Source of the DNA: Clytia hemisphaerica
Lineage: Eukaryota; Cnidaria; Hydrozoa; Leptothecata; Clytiidae
Length of the DNA stretch: 64,000 bases
NCBI GenBank assembly: GCA_902728285.1
Contig: CACVBU010000593.1
Coordinates: forward strand, 861,428-925,427
Direction of reading: 5' to 3'
Part shown: in pieces, positions 24,151 to 34,130 of the stretch
How the letters are laid out: each line of letters begins with the position of its first letter
Position numbering within the stretch: position 1 is the first letter of the stretch
The notes under the pieces: generated by a model
The model's database searches: none
What the model was told of the DNA's origin: nothing
The model's input: the letters and a program-made list of their open reading frames with translations, nothing else
Position numbers and translations under genes: made by a program

Positions 24151-24930
24151 GATAGATACCTCTTCCGTTCTATCGATTTGCGTGCTAATCGCGCAGGGAA
24201 TAGAAAACAATCAAATGGCTTACTGGAACTAATTTTCACGGGAATTATTTTAGTGTTTTTCGCGGTTTTTCGTCAAAATAACGAAAATTTTAGCCCGCGA
24301 AAAATTTTGAGAGCTAAAAACCGCGAAAATTAATTCCTGCGAAATTAAATTTTTCCCAACTTTATCGAAAAATTTGAAAAATCCCTAGGAAAAAGAACGA
24401 AATTTGTCCGAAAAAGGACAAAACCGCGAAAATTAAAACATGCGAAATGCAATTTTTCAGATATTTTTTTTCGACCGCGAAAATTAGTTCCCACGAAAAT
24501 TAGTTCCAAGATAATTGAAGGTTGAAACGTAGAATTCCCATGAGGTCTTTTCATTGCCATATTCTCTTGAGTATTGAAATAAATTTATGAATATTTCGCG
24601 GATTGATAATATCTTTCTAAATTTCCTATGGGACCTAATTTCCGCGAAAACCGCGAAATTTAATCCCCACGGAAGTTTAAGGTTCGTGCTTTTTCTCAAC
24701 GGTGTTAGCCAGGCTTTATGAAGCTTCTTTCTTTGACAAAATAAGGTTGAAACGTCACAAGATCCAAGACGGAAGATGGACAAATTAATGTAAAACTTTG
24801 ACAGGTTCACGCAAAAAGTCGTAAAGTCTAAAGTTAAAATGTATACACCTGCACAGTTAACTTTGTAGTAAAGACTAAAATGTATACACCTGCACAGTTA
24901 ATTTTGTAGTGAAATCTTAAATGTACATAC
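24151..24930. other. Spacer between satellite and PAN+EGF gene
   Basis: Contains the MITE at 24224-24508 and, at 24841-24930, the 41-base repeats described for the putative exon at 24931. Further GCGAAA-type sequence lies at about 24595-24665. Minus-strand open frames at 24345-24810 are repeat translations. Confidence 0.5.
24224..24508. mobile_element. MITE with TGGAACTAATTTTC ends
   Basis: TGGAACTAATTTTCACGGGA on the left pairs with the complement of TCCCACGAAAATTAGTTCCA on the right. The interior (AAAAATCCCTAGGAAAA, AAAACCGCGAAAATTAAAAC) is matched by a partial copy at about 49980-50115. No transposase. Confidence 0.65.
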
Positions 24931-24963
24931 CTGCACAGTTGACTTTGACTCTTCTCGAATCAC
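24841..24963 (-). repeat. Three tandem 41-base copies of a 5' splice-site junction
   Basis: On the minus strand AACTGTGCAGGT plus a TATACATTT-like tail occurs three times at exact 41-base spacing (plus-strand anchor positions 24841, 24882, 24923). Each copy recreates the exon end CTGTGCAG and a GT donor. Confidence 0.85.
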
Positions 24964-24995
24964 GCCACGGGTGAATCCATTCTCTCGCTGCAGTA
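24931..24995 (-). CDS. Possible further exon of the PAN+EGF gene
   Basis: On the minus strand an AG at 24996-24997 and GT at 24929-24930 enclose 65 bases. Entered from the EGF exon in phase 1 it reads VLQRENGFTRGVIREESKST with no stop, ending in phase 0. The pyrimidine tract is poor, which lowers confidence; the triplicated donor junction next to it is the main reason to take it seriously. No domain can be named from so short a piece. Confidence 0.3.
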
Positions 24996-26153
24996 CTGCC
25001 ATAATTTTTTTTTATTTGTGTACATGATGCTTTTTTTCCTGACCAAATGTCTAGTAAAAGAAATCGATTTGAAATGCGATGAGATGGAAACTTGCCAAAA
25101 CGAAAAACATTTCAGCAAATATTTTGGGTGAAAAATCGTTCGAATTGTTTGGAAGAGTCTGACTAGGGGGCGGGCTTTCAATTTACCATTGCAATCGTAG
25201 CAAAATCGATTAAAGCGTTGCGTAATACGGAAATTAATACACCTTTTTACGGTTAGCTGCTTCGTATAAAAAGTCACCAAAATTTCGAGTAAACAAACCA
25301 TCTCATTGGCTAAAAGTAAAAACATAAACAAAAAAATGTCCAGAGTAAGGGCACAGAATTCAGAAAGCACATTTTCCTCGTACATTTTTTTATTTATGTT
25401 TTTGCCTTTAGCCAATCAGTTTGTTTACTCGAAATTTTGGTGACTTTTTATACGAAACGGCTAACCGGAAAAAGGTGTATTGTTAAACTTTCTGTGAATA
25501 TCGGGTCTGTTTACAGCACAGACGAGTGAGAAACTTTTAAAGGTCGAATTTCTTCTTCAGTTTCTTTGTATTGGAGTGGATAAGATTTGGAAAGCCATTT
25601 ACCTGGATCTGTTTGGTCTTTACTTAAAATACTTGAAGTGTCTTCTCCTGAGAATACAAGGGTTCAGTTATAAAATAGTTTCATTTGGACTATTTGGGTC
25701 CTGTCTACTATGTTAACCCTAGATAAATATCGTACTTACCTATAACAATCCAAAAGTTTCCTTAAAAATCACTTTTTATTTATTCAAAAAACGTTTTCCT
25801 ATTTTTAAATTCGATGAAAGAAATAAGATTCTGCAACTGCTTTATTATTTCTATGTTTACAGTGACCCATAGAGTATGTCAAAATGGAAAAATCAGCTAA
25901 AATTGCTTCTTGCACGGCCACTTTCTGTTTTGTTTACTTGTTTTTTGTTTTTTTTGTGCAAATTTACATGAGTTCAAAGCAAAAGCTACGCAAAAATCTA
26001 ATTCGAAATCCGTGTATTGTTTAAAAAGTCATTTAAGATATTTATAATTTCTTCTTTTTGCAAAAAAATATAAAAAATAAAATGATTGAAATTGGTTGAT
26101 CCTTACCACAAAAAATATAAAAAATAAAATGATTGAAATTGGTTGATTCTTAC
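24996..26153. other. Intron-like region with foldback repeat
   Basis: Holds the foldback at about 25235-25490 and, at 26062-26156, a tandem duplication at the EGF exon donor. The 151-codon minus-strand open frame 24960-25415 runs through the foldback and is rejected as a gene. Confidence 0.5.
25235..25490. repeat. Foldback element (near-perfect inverted arms)
   Basis: The left arm (ATACACCTTTTTACGGTTAG, CGTATAAAAAGTCACCAAAA, TTTCGAGTAAACAAAC) is almost exactly complementary to the right arm (GTTTGTTTACTCGAAA, TTTTGGTGACTTTTTATACG, AAAAAGGTGTAT). Arms are about 85 bases with a short loop of about 70. A small MITE or hairpin-forming repeat. Confidence 0.7.
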
Positions 26154-26156
26154 CAG
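26062..26156 (-). repeat. Tandem duplication of the EGF-exon 5' splice site
   Basis: About 48 bases (TAAAATGATTGAAATTGGTT plus GATNCTTACC) occur twice in a row, so two GGTAAG donors lie about 49 bases apart on the minus strand. The frame stays open through the first copy. Confidence 0.8.
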
Positions 26157-29100
26157 GCAAGGTTTCATTGCAGTGTTTTCCAGTGAAAGGAGGTAAACAG
26201 TAATCACAAAAATACGTTTCATTGTGAAAGTTTGCTCGACAAAAACTGCCGTGTTTGCACAATGATGAATCGTCGCATGGATTCTAAGATTAGAAGGAAG
26301 TTAATGTTAATGATTTGCTTGACAGTTAACTTACCTTAAGGAAACTAATTTTCGTGGTCAAAAAAAAAACCGCAATGGCGGGAATTAATTTTCGCGGTTT
26401 AGGTTTTGCCATATTTTGGACACATTTCTTTTATTTTTTCCTAGGGATGTTTCAAATTTTCTGTAAATGATACATGAGTACCTTAAAGGAAGAAATTTTG
26501 GCGGGAATTTAATTTGGCGGATGGCCAAAAAAGTTTTTTCAGAGGGAATTTAATTTGGCGGATGGACGAAAAAACTAAATTTGGCGGGAATTAGCCTCCG
26601 TCTCAGAACGCGGTCAGAAAATTTTGCGGATAATTTCACAGCGAAAATGCATCCAGTGAAATGTGAGTAATGTATCATGATTCAAGTCGACTGACATAAT
26701 TATACACATAATACATGTTACAAGTTCTGCCTACGGATTCTCAAGCTCGGCTATAATAAAACTATTACATGTTAGTAGCAGACCCGACTGACCAATGTTA
26801 TGTAGCAGGTTGAAACATGAGTTTCTGCTGGAAAGATGCAGTTTGTTTTCAAGTTAAATCTTCAAAATAAAACAAACTGTGTGGGTTTCTTTACTTCCAA
26901 ACAACCTACCAATAGTTTTGGAACACTCCATAATAAAGGAAGATGGCTCTTCTTGTGGATTGGCTTTCTGATAGCCCATATAAACACGATGTGACATGAA
27001 AGTGAAGAGACATGATTTGTTGGTTTTTGTTTGATTTGTTGACTCATATATCTCATGGCAAATGGGATAGCAAATGACTTTTCATGTATTTCTTGGCTCT
27101 ACATATGATACCTCTAACTTTGAACACCTCCAAAATGTTGAAAAAAGCATTTTACGAGATAAGTTTCAATTATAATTTTCATGCTGTCATGGAAATTTTT
27201 AATCGACAGATTTGGCTTTGCGTCAGTTTTGTTTGGTTGATGTTTGGTATCGTGATCATTAAAAGCAATGAAATACCACACAGTCACTCTACACATGATG
27301 CCTCCAGCCATGATTGGTATCAGAATGTTGGAAAAAAAACATTTTACGAGAAATTGTTGATAGAAATTATATTGACTTATTTTTACAATTTTGGCGGTGT
27401 GAGTTTAGTTGGTTGATAATGTTTACACTGTGGGATGGTTTTCAAAAAACTGTTATATTGATTGTTGTTTGTTGGAATTGATTACCAAAAAAAAGAGAAC
27501 CTTTTTTTGATAAATACTTTATTTTTTTTCATGAATCGAAAAAACCGTGTGGATAGTATGTCTTGTAGTAATACCAATGCAGTGTCTGTTTTCAAATTTT
27601 GAAAGCTCTATACCTACTGAATTGAAGCTCTGACTAGCTCTGTTTTTAAAGCTTTGAGCCATGTTTTTTTCTTTGTTGCTATTAAAGATAGATTTTTAAA
27701 TTGTCGTAATGTAAATTTATGGTAAAGTTTTAGTTTTTGAGTTTAGTTCATCAGTAGTACATACAGTAGTATTTTTTCAGTAATCCTTTCTTGTAAATAT
27801 AGTAACATTTAACCAGACTCATTGCCCTCATTATATTCGAATTTATATTTTTTTAGGACTGATAAGTACATATTTTTAAACACCAAAACAAAGCAAACAA
27901 CATGCCAGTTCTTTCTGGACAAATACATATGTATATACTTTATTGTGTGCTTTGAGTTCTATTCTAATCAACCCTCTCAACTGCTGATTTTTCAACTATC
28001 ATTTAGGAGTATAGAATGGGCTTCCATAGTACCATTTTCTCTAAGTATTTTGTGCAAATTTTCAACAAAGTAGACTTCTTGACTGTCCTTGTCCATTATG
28101 TTAAAGTTGTTCTGATGGAGGACATTGCTATTTTTGGTAGCCTTTACATATCAATAAGGAGCTTTGGTGTAAATGTTTTTTCTGATGAAATCATACAAAT
28201 CTGAAAACTATTAGGCCTTTATGACTTTCTAGAACAATAATCTTGCTCCAATCTTGAGAAACACTGGGAAAATAGGTTAGCATTCCCTGCCATAATTTCA
28301 CAGATTTCCTCTGCTTTCTGCTTGAAAACGCTGTCGCATAGCCGAAAACGAAAGTGAAACTGTGAAAACGTCCGCAAATTCAGGCCCAGTCCTCTTCCGA
28401 GACGGAGGCTAATTTAATTTGGCGGTCGCTTAAAAATTTAACCTTAAGATGGCGTCAAAACAGCGAAAAAATAGCAAAAACACCTTAAAAGAGATCATAT
28501 TTTCAAAATGTTTAATTTGGCGGGAATTTAATTTGGCGGATGGTGGAAAAAAGAAATTTTGGCGGGAACTTAATTTGGCGGATTTCAGTCAAATCCGCCA
28601 AATCCGCCAAATTTTCTTCCCGCCAAAATTTCTTCCTTTAAGGTAACTCACTAAATGATTAACTAACTAAAATTGTATAACTGTTATATTGGGGCGAATC
28701 GCCGAGATGGTTTTAAACTTTACTTTGTGTCCCAAACCGGACAAAAAAAAAGAGAAAAGAGTTTATATTATAAAAATCCCAAAGTTATGCCAATTTTTAC
28801 GACTTAAGGCTCGTTTCCATTCACCTATCGGGCAGTGCGCTGCGACCAGAATTCTAAATATAAAAGTGGTCGCAACGCACTAGCGACCAGTGATTGATTT
28901 CCATTCATCTTGAGATTTAAAAGAAGTGCTCGAAATATTCAAAAGACTTCATCACAATCTGTATACATTTTTAAATTTTTTACATGTTTACTCTCTTCTG
29001 ATTGGCTAAAACTATTTGATCACTGTATGAGCTCGCACGCCCGCTTTTGGAAGTTGAAATTTTTCAGCTACCAAAATTGCACACCAGCGCTCGAAAGAGC

Positions 29101-30271
29101 TCTAACTTTGTGTACAAATATTTACATTTTCTGACGTCATTGAGCTATTTAAGGAAATTTTGGTCGCAGCGCACTGCCCGCTAGGTGAATGGAAACCCAG
29201 CTTTAGATATTTGAATTAGTATTTGAAATCCTAGTTCATTACTTTGGTATTTGATTATCGTTTAATTGGAAAAAAACTATTCCCAACCGTTTGTAATAAT
29301 TCCAAATTATACAAAAATTAAAAGTTTGTGCCGCTTTTTAAAGAAATAAAATGTAGAAAACTTTGTCGTGTCAAAGTGAATTTTAAATGACAAGGTGGAG
29401 TTACTCTAAGGTCCCTAATAGCAGGCTGGTTCGAAAATAGAATAACCAGGGGGAGAGCTTTAACCGGGGGAGTTACAAATTTTACCTCTGAGCTCCCCCC
29501 CCCCAAAAAAAAGACACAAAAAAACAAGGTAACTAATTACCTTATCGGGGAAAATTTTCGTCGGGGAAAAAATATTCGTCACTTGCTGGTAGTTGGTAAA
29601 CGCATTAAGGTTGGGGAAAATTTTCGTCACTTGGCCAAAATTTCGTCACTTTTCCCCGACGAAGTTTTCCCCGATAAGGACCAAAACTAGATTATGTAGA
29701 GCACCAGTTTTTGATGGCTGAAAATATTTTCAAAAATAAATAACCGGGTTGGGACGTTTAGTTTTTTTTGGTATTTTGAGCCTTGCTTGTTGTTCTCATA
29801 AAATTGTTGTCAAATAAAAGAAGAAGAGAAAGTCTTCTTGCCTTGTCTAATACACGAAATGTTTTACATCAAGATGCTGCTGATGTTTACCTTTCTTATG
29901 TACAAAGTATGATGAGTGCCTCCAGCCACACAAAAAAATTCATCATTTCGACACGTTTTGTCGTAGAGAGAGCATACTTTGTAATTCCCTGTGTTGTGAA
30001 GAACCATTACACAGCCAGGTGTATCGTTGCAACTATCAAGGCATTCATTCACACTCAAGTCTTCAATAATAGATTTTATGGCAGGAAATACAGCCTGAAA
30101 TTTTGCTTGTCTCGTAAATCTCCCATATTTGATGTTAATGTAATGATATTGATCCAATTTACCATCAACTAATTTTGCGATGGATTTATTGACTGGTTTT
30201 GACCAGCTCACTAATGATGAGCAATATGCTTTATCGATGAGCAAGAGAAGGGCAAAAAATAACCAAAACAT
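26154..30271 (-). CDS. Secreted PAN/apple-like + EGF-like protein, 5' exons
   Basis: Exon 1 (30271-29891) starts MFWLFFALLLLIDKAYCSS, a clear signal peptide, followed by a Cys-rich segment ECLDSCNDTPGCVMVLHN and KVCSLYDKTCRNDEFFC that looks like a PAN/apple domain (about residues 60-125). It ends in phase 0 at a GTAAAC donor. Exon 2 (26283-26154) enters in phase 0 and is one EGF-like domain: NPCDDSSLCKHGSFC, then FCDYCLPPFTGKHCNE, six cysteines in the usual spacing. It ends in phase 1. The 3.6-kb intron between them carries a 2.16-kb MITE and smaller elements. Later exons are probably at lower coordinates; one candidate is 24931-24995. Such PAN+EGF secreted or surface proteins are common in cnidarians; the ligand is unknown. 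The donor of exon 2 is duplicated (see findings). Confidence 0.8.
26481..28642. mobile_element. 2.16-kb non-autonomous element with CCTTAAAGGAAGAAATTTTG ends
   Basis: CCTTAAAGGAAGAAATTTTG is at the left end and its complement, with one base changed, at the right; TA flanks both ends. Subterminal TTTAATTTGGCGGA motifs repeat near each end, and an inner inverted pair (TTAGCCTCCGTCTC near 26591 against GAGACGGAGGCTAA near 28398) supports one long-armed element or two opposed copies. No transposase frame inside. Related TTTAATTTGGCGG sequence occurs at 52320-52640 and 62280-62405. Confidence 0.6.
28807..29202. mobile_element. MITE with TTA target-site duplication (PIF/Harbinger-like)
   Basis: The left end AGGCTCGTTTCCATTCACCT and the complement of the right end (AGCTGGGTTTCCATTCACCT) match, continuing into GGGCAGTGCGCTGCGACCA on both sides. 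TTA is directly repeated outside (28804-28806 and 29203-29205), the 3-base duplication typical of PIF/Harbinger. Confidence 0.75.
29540..29679. mobile_element. 140-bp MITE with CCTTATCGGGGAAAA ends
   Basis: CCTTATCGGGGAAAATTTTC and CGTCGGGGAAAA on the left are inverted on the right (TTTTCCCCGACG, TTTTCCCCGATAAGG). It sits about 210 bases from exon 1 of the PAN+EGF gene, inside the intron. Confidence 0.7.
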
Positions 30272-30364
30272 TATTAAAGCTCTGAAAATTTTGACCCGTT
30301 GTAGGGATTTTCAAAAAAACTCTTTAAATGTCAAATTCTAAATGTAACGATAGTTTTTCTTGAT

Positions 30365-30651
30365 TTCTTTTTTTCAATAATTGTTAAATTATTTACAAGT
30401 TTTTTTTTTGAATTTCCAAAATTTGTGAAGCCTTCTGATGTTTTTAAATTTTTTAGTTCTAAAACCCTGAAAATGTTTTAAACATGTTCTTATTTTCACC
30501 ATTTTGTGAGCATTTTTGTTCATTTTCCTAAGAAAGAAATCGGGCGTTTTCGAGTCCGCAAAGCCTTGAAATGTTCTTAACTTGTTCTTAGTATTTTGGC
30601 CATATAAGCCTTATGTTCTTAAATAATTGTTCTTATGAAAAAACGTGTAAT
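30365..30651. repeat. TATAAGAAC-family repeat
   Basis: Shares CACCATTTTGTGAGCATTTT, AAAGCCTTGAAATGTTCTTA and the end GTTCTTATGAAAAAACGTGT with the proven MITE at 52678-52933. It lies just upstream of the PAN+EGF start codon at 30271 and could hold promoter sequence, but nothing specific is seen. Confidence 0.55.
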
Positions 30652-32092
30652 GCAGAAAATATTGAATAACAATTCTAATTGATCATCAGAGATACACTTT
30701 CCGTTGTTTCCCATCCAGAACGCGCTGCGTCATAAATGTTAAAATTCAGTTTGTCAATCAATCAACATTTTTTCTTACTTAGGCGAGACCAATCTAATTT
30801 GTTGTTTTACGGACAGATCGTTAGAAAAATATGGGTCGGTCGGTCGGCAAAATAAGAATAAATTTTTCATTTATCAGGGTTGGTAAGGTACCGAGAAAAT
30901 TTTCCAAAAAGTATCTAAATCAAAAATTCACTTTGTTTTTTATCTTCGATGAAGATCATAATAAAATTTTAGTGTATGGAATGCTTTTTATGATTTTTCA
31001 ATTTCTTGAATTAATTTTCAGCTTTATTCAAGTTTAATTCTTACAAAAAACTAGTGTGTAAAATTATATTGTAGTGGAAATTCGATATTATTATTTTTTT
31101 GATGATTTTAGCAAAAATAGGGTCGGTCTGGCCCGCAGAACAACAAATTAAATTGGTCTCGCCTTATGAATATTTTGATTCTTTGGTGATTGAAAATATC
31201 AAATTGAATGTCTTTTTAATAAATACTTATTCTGAATGACTGACAATGAATAATTAATGCAACTTATTGAGAAAGACTGGTAACTAATCAAAAATCGGAA
31301 TTAGATTGAGTCATTGAATTGACAACTAAACAATGAAAATTAGATAAATGGATATCTATGGTAACGCGATAATTTTTGCGTTTCAATCCGTGAATCCGGG
31401 AGGGTAAAGTTATGTGCCACCCTTAAGGGTTGGAAAAGTCAGAAAATCAAATTTCAGTCCCACCAAAGGTCGGGAAAATAGGAAAATTACAACTTTTTGC
31501 CCCAAAAAACATCGAAATTTTGGTTTAAAAATTGCACTCCAAAACCATCCCCACTGGATTTTTGAGCCTTGGAACCCGGGGGGGGGGTACTACCTTGCCG
31601 ACGACGGGGTGCTCCACTGAACTTCGAAAAATGCATGGACCCAAAGGAATGGTGCCAAAAGGCAAAAGAACGAATCTCTGAAGAAGAACGATAAAAAACG
31701 CCCGTGGCGGCGGTGTGGTAAGCGGCGTGGCTAGCGGGGGCCCCCTGCAAGACACCCTGTTTACGGGCGACTGCGGTAATTTTTAGCTGAACAAGCATCT
31801 TTGTGAAGTATTCATTCGGGCTTAACTTGAAAATTGTGAAACCACTCAAAAAATCTCTACATACTACAGCTGGACCCGACTACTTACTTAATATAAAATA
31901 GCTTATGGTGAAATGTTGCATTTTTCAATTCAAAATTGTTTCTTTCATGCTGGTGTATTATTATTCATGTCATTAAATTAAATGTTTCATACAATTCAAA
32001 TATGTTTTGTGTATGCTCAGGTTAAGTATCTTATATTGTAAGTATTAATAGTATTATTGTAGAAAACAGGCAGGTGCTATCTTTTTTACAGC
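30652..32092. other. Gene-poor region with repeat fragments
   Basis: Contains repeat sequence related to 10575-10975 at about 31385-31625 (with a 10-base G run at about 31578) and an AAAAAACGCCCGTGGCGG motif near 31693 resembling 48068. No credible exon. Confidence 0.45.
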
Positions 32093-32826
32093 ATAGACCT
32101 TTTCGCCTTTGCGTCCGCCATATTGAATTGTATGCAAAAATTATGGTTGCCGAATTGCCGTGGTGAAATTCCCTTAGAAAGTATGCAAAACATATGCAAA
32201 AAGAAAGTATTAAATAAAAACTTAGATGCATAATTGGCATTATATTAAAGTGTAATCTTGTAGAAGAAAGATTAAATTTGCTTCTCTTGAAAACTAAAAA
32301 AAATTATATTCACTCATCTCTTAGAACAAGCACTTCAAAAGACCATAACATTAGACAGAATCTCAAACTGAAAAATCACCCGCGAAGGTAAAAAACAATC
32401 CTTATTCGGCTGACGGCAAATTATTCTCCTGGGAATAGAGCCGCCAAATGATCAAATCAAAACATTGATAAAGTGTGACGTCATAATTACTGCTTTCAGT
32501 TTGCGTGTTTTGAAAGTTTGATGTGTGTACTCCGTCTTCGTGGAATTTCTTAATGGCATGAAAACAGAATATGCAATGTCTTTAAGAACAAATTCCTAAA
32601 AGGCTTTTGTTGTTCTGTAAATATTTCCTTTTGGATTAAGAAATCCCATCTTTTATTGTTCTAATGATTATAATATTTATTTATAAGATGCTTTGTTGTC
32701 TTTTTAATCTTTGTGTAAACTTGCATATGTTTTGCATACATTCCAACTAAATCCAACCACGGCATTTTCGTTCCTGTATTTTTGCATACAATTCAATATG
32801 GCGGACGCAAAGGCGAAAAGGTCTAT
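32093..32826. mobile_element. MITE with ATAGACCTTTTCGCC ends
   Basis: ATAGACCTTTTCGCCTTTGC followed by GTCCGCCATATTGAATTGTA on the left is matched by the complement on the right (TACAATTCAATATGGCGGAC, GCAAAGGCGAAAAGGTCTAT). Inner motifs GCAAAACATATGCAA also pair. About 50 terminal bases are nearly identical; the target-site duplication is unclear. Confidence 0.7.
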
Positions 32827-33001
32827 TCTTTTTGCTCTTTTCTACTAGAAGATAAGATTCCCTTTCCTGACTGCTAAAGATTATACTGCCACTTTTCTAC
32901 CGGAAAAAGATCAGAACTCAGGGTAGTTGAGAAATGAGCTTTAGAAAGTTAGGCAGAAAATCATAGATTACCAAAACGTGCCGAAACAGATTTGCATAGT
33001 T

Positions 33002-33466
33002 ACGACCCTGCCTATGCCCCGGACAGTCCGGGGTTTTTTTGTTGCGTGCCCGGGGTCCGTATTATTTGTTTTTGAGAGACTACCCCGGACGCCCCAGACA
33101 GCCCGCGCGGTCACTTTTTATAGAATCGCTGACCGCGAGGGCTTTTTTCTAATTCATTGAAATATTCTTCCGTGGACAAACGCCGTCTTCCAAAGATCTT
33201 GTAATGTCCTGATTTTGGCGTTTCGTGTGTGAGGCCTGTATTTGAACCTTAAATCTCAAGCGTGGTTTGTTCGGAATTTGGGCGTGAGGGGGTGAGTTTT
33301 AGACCTGGATAAAATGTCCGGGGGTTTAAAGTGTGCTCGGCGATATACGTCCGGGGTAAATTTATGGCGCAAAAATTGGAGCCCCGGACGTAGGTCCGGG
33401 GAAAAAGTTATTTTTTTCAGACCCCAGACATTTGCCCCGGACTGTCCGGGGCATAGGCAGGGTCGT
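33002..33466. mobile_element. GC-rich MITE with exact 8-bp duplication GCATAGTT
   Basis: Ends ACGACCCTGCCTATGCCCCG and its complement, continuing GACAGTCCGGGG. GCATAGTT occurs directly at 32994-33001 and 33467-33474. The interior is far GC-richer than the surroundings, with several CCCCGGAC words. The 8-bp duplication points to a hAT-like system. A lone ACGACCCTGTCTATGACCC at about 36796 is a related end. Open frames inside (both strands) are not genes. Confidence 0.85.
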
Positions 33467-33562
33467 GCATAGTTTTGCATATATAAATGATGACGTCGTC
33501 ATTTTGGATATGGTTTGTCTTTTTTCAATCTATGATTTGTATGAAAAATGGCGGCTTGCATA

Positions 33563-34030
33563 CCGTGAGAGGTCCTAAATCCGACAGCCCTGCCTAAATC
33601 CGATGGGGTCTTTCAAAGATACAAACTAAAATAAAAACAAACCTTTCGCTGTGTGACACTATGAAGATGCCAAAGTGTCAACTAAACTGAGAGATTTGAT
33701 ACACTGAACCAATTGAACCAAATCATTAATTGCTTCTTATACAAAACATAATTTTTTATTACAAAATTGTTAACGTTTTAAACACGAGCAACTGATTCAG
33801 AATAATAGAGGTAATTATTTTAACAACTCACACTTTTTTTATCACATTAATTGACATCTTGACATTTTAGTCATCTTGTTAGATGCTTTCGAGAGATTTT
33901 CGAGAGTTCTTGCAATATAGTTTATTGTTCAACTTGGAGAGGGAATGTTTGAAAACATAGAATTTTTTTCATAGCAGTTATTTGGGGGGTCGGATTTAGG
34001 CAGGGCTGTCGGATTTAGGACCACTCACGG
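33563..34030. mobile_element. MITE with CCGTGAG ends and TA flanks
   Basis: CCGTGAGAGGTCCTAAATCC and GACAGCCCTGCCTAAATCCG at the left are inverted at the right (CGGATTTAGGCAGGGCTGTC, GGATTTAGGACCACTCACGG). TA is on both sides. The TCCTAAATCCGA/CCTAAATCCGA word is doubled inside each end. Confidence 0.7.
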
Positions 34031-34130
34031 TATTAATTAACATCTAAGGCCAAAAGGTCTACCATGAGATTGGGTAAGGCGGTCATCGAAAAATTGTTCT
34101 ATTCGCGTCACCTGCCCGCATCAAATTTTC

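Noticed and set aside
24960..25415. 151-codon minus-strand protein
   Set aside because: It runs through both arms of the foldback at 25235-25490, has no domain-like pattern and no splice context as a whole. Only the short segment 24931-24995 is kept as a possible exon.
29783..30172. Plus-strand protein at 29.8-30.2 kb
   Set aside because: It is antisense to exon 1 of the PAN+EGF gene, whose signal peptide, Cys pattern and phase-matched second exon mark the minus strand as coding.
33256..33480. GC-rich minus-strand protein
   Set aside because: It lies within the hAT-like MITE and ends at its terminal inverted repeat.
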